Origin: JAEYFP01 sp047602645
GTDB lineage: Bacteria; Bacillota; Clostridia; Lachnospirales; Lachnospiraceae
Assembly: GCA_047602645.1 (NCBI GenBank)
Contig: JASGGU010000008.1
Location: 20,056 to 84,055 of the forward strand
Length of the DNA stretch: 64,000 nt
Direction: 5' to 3'
Both the position numbers and the translations under genes were made by a program. Of this stretch, positions 61,217-64,000 are shown piece after piece; position 1 is the stretch's first letter; each line of letters begins with the position of its first letter. A model generated the notes under the pieces. It was given only the letters and a program-made list of their open reading frames with translations, did no database searches and had not been told where the DNA came from.

Positions 61217-63802
61217 ATGAAAAGATGGATTACCCAGAATAAAAACAAGCTTTGTTATGCGCTGGCATTTTTAATACCGGCGGCTCTGATGTTGCTTCTT
61301 GCCATATTATTTGAATTTTATCCGTTTGGCAGGCTGTCTGTTTTGGTGGCTGATTTACGCTATCAGTTTGTTGATTATTATGGATATCTAAAGAATATCT
61401 TTTTTGGAGATGACACCTACTTTTATAGTTTCAGCAAAACCATCGGAGGAGATATGGCTGGTTTTGCTGCTTATTATTTAAATAATCCGTTTACTCTTCT
61501 GCTCCTGTTTTTTCCGAATGAGAAGCTTCCTGCAGGTATTTTATTCATGATTATTTTATTGATCGGATTCAGTGGGCTGAATTTTAATTTATTTCTTAAT
61601 AAAATATATGGTTCAAGATGGGCGTCGCTTATTTTTTCAACGGCGTATGCATTTATGGGCTATTTTATGGCATATATCAATTGCACCATTTATTTTTTTA
61701 ACATTATGCTGCTGCCCTTGATCATGCTTGGTTTGTACGGTATCGTAAAAGAAGAGAAAAGAAATTATTTATATATAATTACGCTTTTTTTATCTATGTT
61801 TTCTAATTATTATATGGGATATATGACGTGTTTATTTTCTGTATTGTTTTTTTTGTATTTATTCCTGATAAAAAATCAGACGATAAAGGAGATGAGGCAG
61901 CAAATAAGAACGATTGCCGTTTACATCGGTTGTTCTGCTTTGGCGGCAGGGCTTTCTGCTTTTAGTTTGTTTGCGGTTGTTTTTTCCCTGCAAGGACAAA
62001 AAAGCAGCGGTTTATCACTGAGCCTGTCTAGAAATTTCAAACTGACAGATAGTTTTTCGGGACTCTATTCCACGGCGTTCCATGGAAATATCTCCGATGG
62101 ACTTCCTATAATATACAGCGGCGTAGTGATGGTTGTTTTCCTATTGCTGTTTTTTATAAATAGAAAAATAACCATAAAAGAAAAACTGCTTTCCGCAGGG
62201 GTTTTTTTAATCATGCTTTTCAGCTTTTGGATTGATGCCCTCAACGTAGTTTGGCATGGTTTTAATCATCCGATTGGATTTCCGTACAGGAATTCTTTTT
62301 TATTCAGTTTTTTCTTATTGTTCATTGCTTACAAAGGGTTTCTTTCTGTGCGGGATGGTTTAAAGAGTTATCACATCATAGTTTGTTTTGCTATCTTTGC
62401 TATCTATTCTACCTATCTTTTTTTTAGCAATAATTCTTATGTGGGGAAGACACAGATCATTATTACAGGAACAATTTTTACCCTGTCGCTGGCAGGGATA
62501 TGTGCATTTCGTTATAAAAAAGAGTATACGATTCCAGTTATCGCAGGATTTTTTATGCTTCAGGCAGGAGATTTGCTTTGCAACGGATATTTATCAATTG
62601 ATGCTTATTTTCCTGACAGGGATACGGAGGCTGAATCCTACAGCATCGATGCGTATGCAGATTTTGTTAATGATACAACAAAAATTATAGAAGATATTGA
62701 AGAAGAGGATCCGGAATTTTACAGAATTGATAAAATGTACAGGAGAACGCATAACGATGCAATGCTGATCGGCTACAATGGCCTGTCGCATTTCAGCTCT
62801 GCTGAAACAAATCAGGTAAAACAATTTATGGGGAATTTGGGTTTTCGCAACAATGGAAACTGGGCGTTTTACGGAGAAGGAAGCACTGCATTTGCGGATT
62901 GCTTTATGGGATTAAAATATCTGCTTTCACAGTATGATGAGACAGCAAAGCCTTACGAACAGAAGGCAGTATATGGAGATAAATATGTTTATCAGAATCC
63001 GTATGCGCTGGCGTTGGCATTTACGGCTACTTCTCAGATCGAAGCGGTTTCTGCGGAGAAGGTCGACCATTTTGAATATCAAAATGAAATTGCGGGCAGC
63101 TTTTCCGGTAAGCATTATGAAATATATAAGCCGGTTGAATTAAAAGGAAATTATCTTGTCAATGTCAGGCAAACGGGGAACAGTTATCAAAAAATAAATC
63201 CTGAGGAAGAGGCTTATGTTGAATATCAACTATTGGCCGAGAGCAGTGATTTTATTTATATGTATTTTGATGCACCGGCGGTTCAGGACACGACAATCGT
63301 TGTAAATGATTTGGAGAAAAGCTCTTATTTTTCTACCTATGGCTGGTCTATTCGGGAAACAGGCTACTTTAATCCGGGAGAAACTGTAAATATCAGAATT
63401 TATTTGAATCAGGATGAAATTATTATCGACAGATATGAATTTTACTATGAAAAGAAAGAGGAACTTGCAAGATGGTACAAGGATGCGTCGCGTTCGGTCT
63501 GTACCATTAATAAAGAAAGCAGTTCTCATTTGTCAGGAACCGTTGATGCGGCACAGGATGCAAAGCTGCTTGTATTCTCCATTCCTTATGAAACAGATTG
63601 GAATGTAAAAATAGATGGGAAAACAATAGAAACAAAAAGTGTTCTGAACTGTTTGCTGGCAGTCGATATCACTCCGGGCTACCACACAATAGAGATGAGC
63701 TATATTCCCAGAGGACTTTTATTTGGACTTCCAATTTCTATCATATCTTTCATTATATTAACGGGACTTTTGATTTATGATAAAAAAAGAAAATATTTAT
63801 AA
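61217..63802 (+). CDS. YfhO-family membrane glycosyltransferase-like protein, copy 2
   Basis: Paralogue of the 58207 gene, 861 aa with the same architecture: N-terminal helix bundle, GRLSVLVADLRYQFVDYYGY, then SKTIGGDMAGFAAYYLNNP, extracytoplasmic domain and C-terminal helix. AGGAGG precedes the ATG. The two copies are separated by tRNA-Ser and the structured repeat, so duplication is old enough for strong divergence. Likely involved in sugar decoration of cell-surface polymers (inference from YfhO). Confidence 0.88.
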   Translation: MKRWITQNKNKLCYALAFLIPAALMLLLAILFEFYPFGRLSVLVADLRYQFVDYYGYLKNIFFGDDTYFYSFSKTIGGDMAGFAAYYLNNPFTLLLLFFPNEKLPAGILFMIILLIGFSGLNFNLFLNKIYGSRWASLIFSTAYAFMGYFMAYINCTIYFFNIMLLPLIMLGLYGIVKEEKRNYLYIITLFLSMFSNYYMGYMTCLFSVLFFLYLFLIKNQTIKEMRQQIRTIAVYIGCSALAAGLSAFSLFAVVFSLQGQKSSGLSLSLSRNFKLTDSFSGLYSTAFHGNISDGLPIIYSGVVMVVFLLLFFINRKITIKEKLLSAGVFLIMLFSFWIDALNVVWHGFNHPIGFPYRNSFLFSFFLLFIAYKGFLSVRDGLKSYHIIVCFAIFAIYSTYLFFSNNSYVGKTQIIITGTIFTLSLAGICAFRYKKEYTIPVIAGFFMLQAGDLLCNGYLSIDAYFPDRDTEAESYSIDAYADFVNDTTKIIEDIEEEDPEFYRIDKMYRRTHNDAMLIGYNGLSHFSSAETNQVKQFMGNLGFRNNGNWAFYGEGSTAFADCFMGLKYLLSQYDETAKPYEQKAVYGDKYVYQNPYALALAFTATSQIEAVSAEKVDHFEYQNEIAGSFSGKHYEIYKPVELKGNYLVNVRQTGNSYQKINPEEEAYVEYQLLAESSDFIYMYFDAPAVQDTTIVVNDLEKSSYFSTYGWSIRETGYFNPGETVNIRIYLNQDEIIIDRYEFYYEKKEELARWYKDASRSVCTINKESSSHLSGTVDAAQDAKLLVFSIPYETDWNVKIDGKTIETKSVLNCLLAVDITPGYHTIEMSYIPRGLLFGLPISIISFIILTGLLIYDKKRKYL

Positions 63803-63832
63803 AGAAAATATAATATTTCTTTAGAAAAGCCG

Positions 63833-63862
63833 TTGACAAGCAGGGATTTTCAATGCTATAAT
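63833..63862 (+). promoter_or_regulatory. Strong promoter near the window end
   Basis: TTGACA at 63833-63838 and TATAAT at 63857-63862, 18-bp spacer. A hairpin follows at once (63868-63887). Confidence 0.65.
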
Positions 63863-63867
63863 AAAAC

Positions 63868-63896
63868 TCCACCCGCTAAAGGGTGGAATTATTTTG
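63868..63896 (+). terminator. Hairpin directly after a promoter (terminator-like)
   Basis: TCCACCC/GGGTGGA stem, loop GCTAAA, then AATTATTTT. It starts about six bases behind the -10, at the expected transcript 5' end, so it could be a 5' stabilising or attenuating hairpin. Confidence 0.4.
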
Positions 63897-63935
63897 CACG
63901 AATAGTGAAGACGGTAAAATATTTTAAAAATGGTA

Positions 63936-63964
63936 TTGACTTCATGATTTCAGCGTGGTATTAT
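63936..63964 (+). promoter_or_regulatory. Second promoter at the window end
   Basis: TTGACT at 63936-63941 and TATTAT at 63959-63964, 17-bp spacer. The gene that it drives lies beyond base 64000; the tandem promoter arrangement would suit a stable RNA operon, but nothing in the visible 36 bp identifies it. Confidence 0.55.
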
Positions 63965-64000
63965 ACAAAAGTTGCGTGTCACGAAAGACGACGGCAGCAA

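Noticed and set aside
1..64000. CRISPR arrays, prophage or integrative-element modules
   Set aside because: No regularly spaced repeat-spacer series, cas genes, phage structural genes or integrase were seen; the only complete mobile element is the IS at 33267-34888.
63965..64000. Start of an rRNA operon at the right edge
   Set aside because: Tandem promoters would fit, but the visible bases match no rRNA or tRNA start that I recognise.

Overview
The window is a stretch of a low-to-moderate GC Firmicute chromosome, most likely an anaerobic gut-type clostridium close to Lachnospiraceae. This rests on gene content and order (rpmH-rnpA-yidD-yidC-jag-mnmE-mnmG-rsmG-parA-parB to the left of dnaA; dnaN-S4 protein-recF-gyrB-gyrA to the right), oxygen-sensitive enzymes (a glycyl radical enzyme with its activase, a two-subunit iron-sulfur fumarase), a V/A-type ATPase and families typical of that group (DUF3881, DUF4446). 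The species is not identifiable from the sequence alone.

The replication origin lies at about 46.9-49.0 kb. DnaA boxes flank dnaA on both sides, and gene direction diverges there: core genes to the left are almost all on the minus strand and those to the right on the plus strand, so they run with the replication forks. Two perfect parS sites lie next to parAB.

Layout. 1-5.4 kb: maltodextrin uptake (binding protein, two permeases, a GH13 glycosidase cut by the window edge) with a divergent LacI regulator. 5.4-11.3 kb: an operon of glycyl-radical activase, glycyl radical enzyme and FGGY sugar kinase, divergent from a ROK repressor; a 21-bp palindrome between two opposed promoters is its likely switch. 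11.3-12.9 kb: PutP-like Na+ symporter. 13.1-21.7 kb: nine-gene V/A-type ATPase operon. 21.9-24.1 kb: tandem membrane acyltransferases. 24.1-30.6 kb: trxA, trmB, a D,D-carboxypeptidase, a DEDD exonuclease, an unrecognised gene, a membrane protein behind a structured leader, and a flavin-type oxidase relative. 30.6-37.4 kb: a GGDEF/HD-GYP protein, an XRE regulator, tRNA-Arg, an insertion sequence with an 18-bp target duplication, DUF3881, a second HD-GYP protein and DUF4446. 37.5-55.9 kb: the origin region. 56.0-63.8 kb: fumarase, a PlsC-like acyltransferase and two YfhO-like membrane proteins separated by tRNA-Ser.

The points most worth following up are: the glycyl radical enzyme operon, whose enzyme has an eliminase-type Cys-x-Glu site but an unusual glycyl loop and travels with a sugar kinase; a 126-bp structured repeat present in two inverted copies, each starting in the U-tract of an intrinsic terminator; a structured leader with a terminator-like hairpin and three 10-bp repeats upstream of its promoter; and a short protein next to parA that looks like a histidine-kinase dimerisation region without a catalytic domain.
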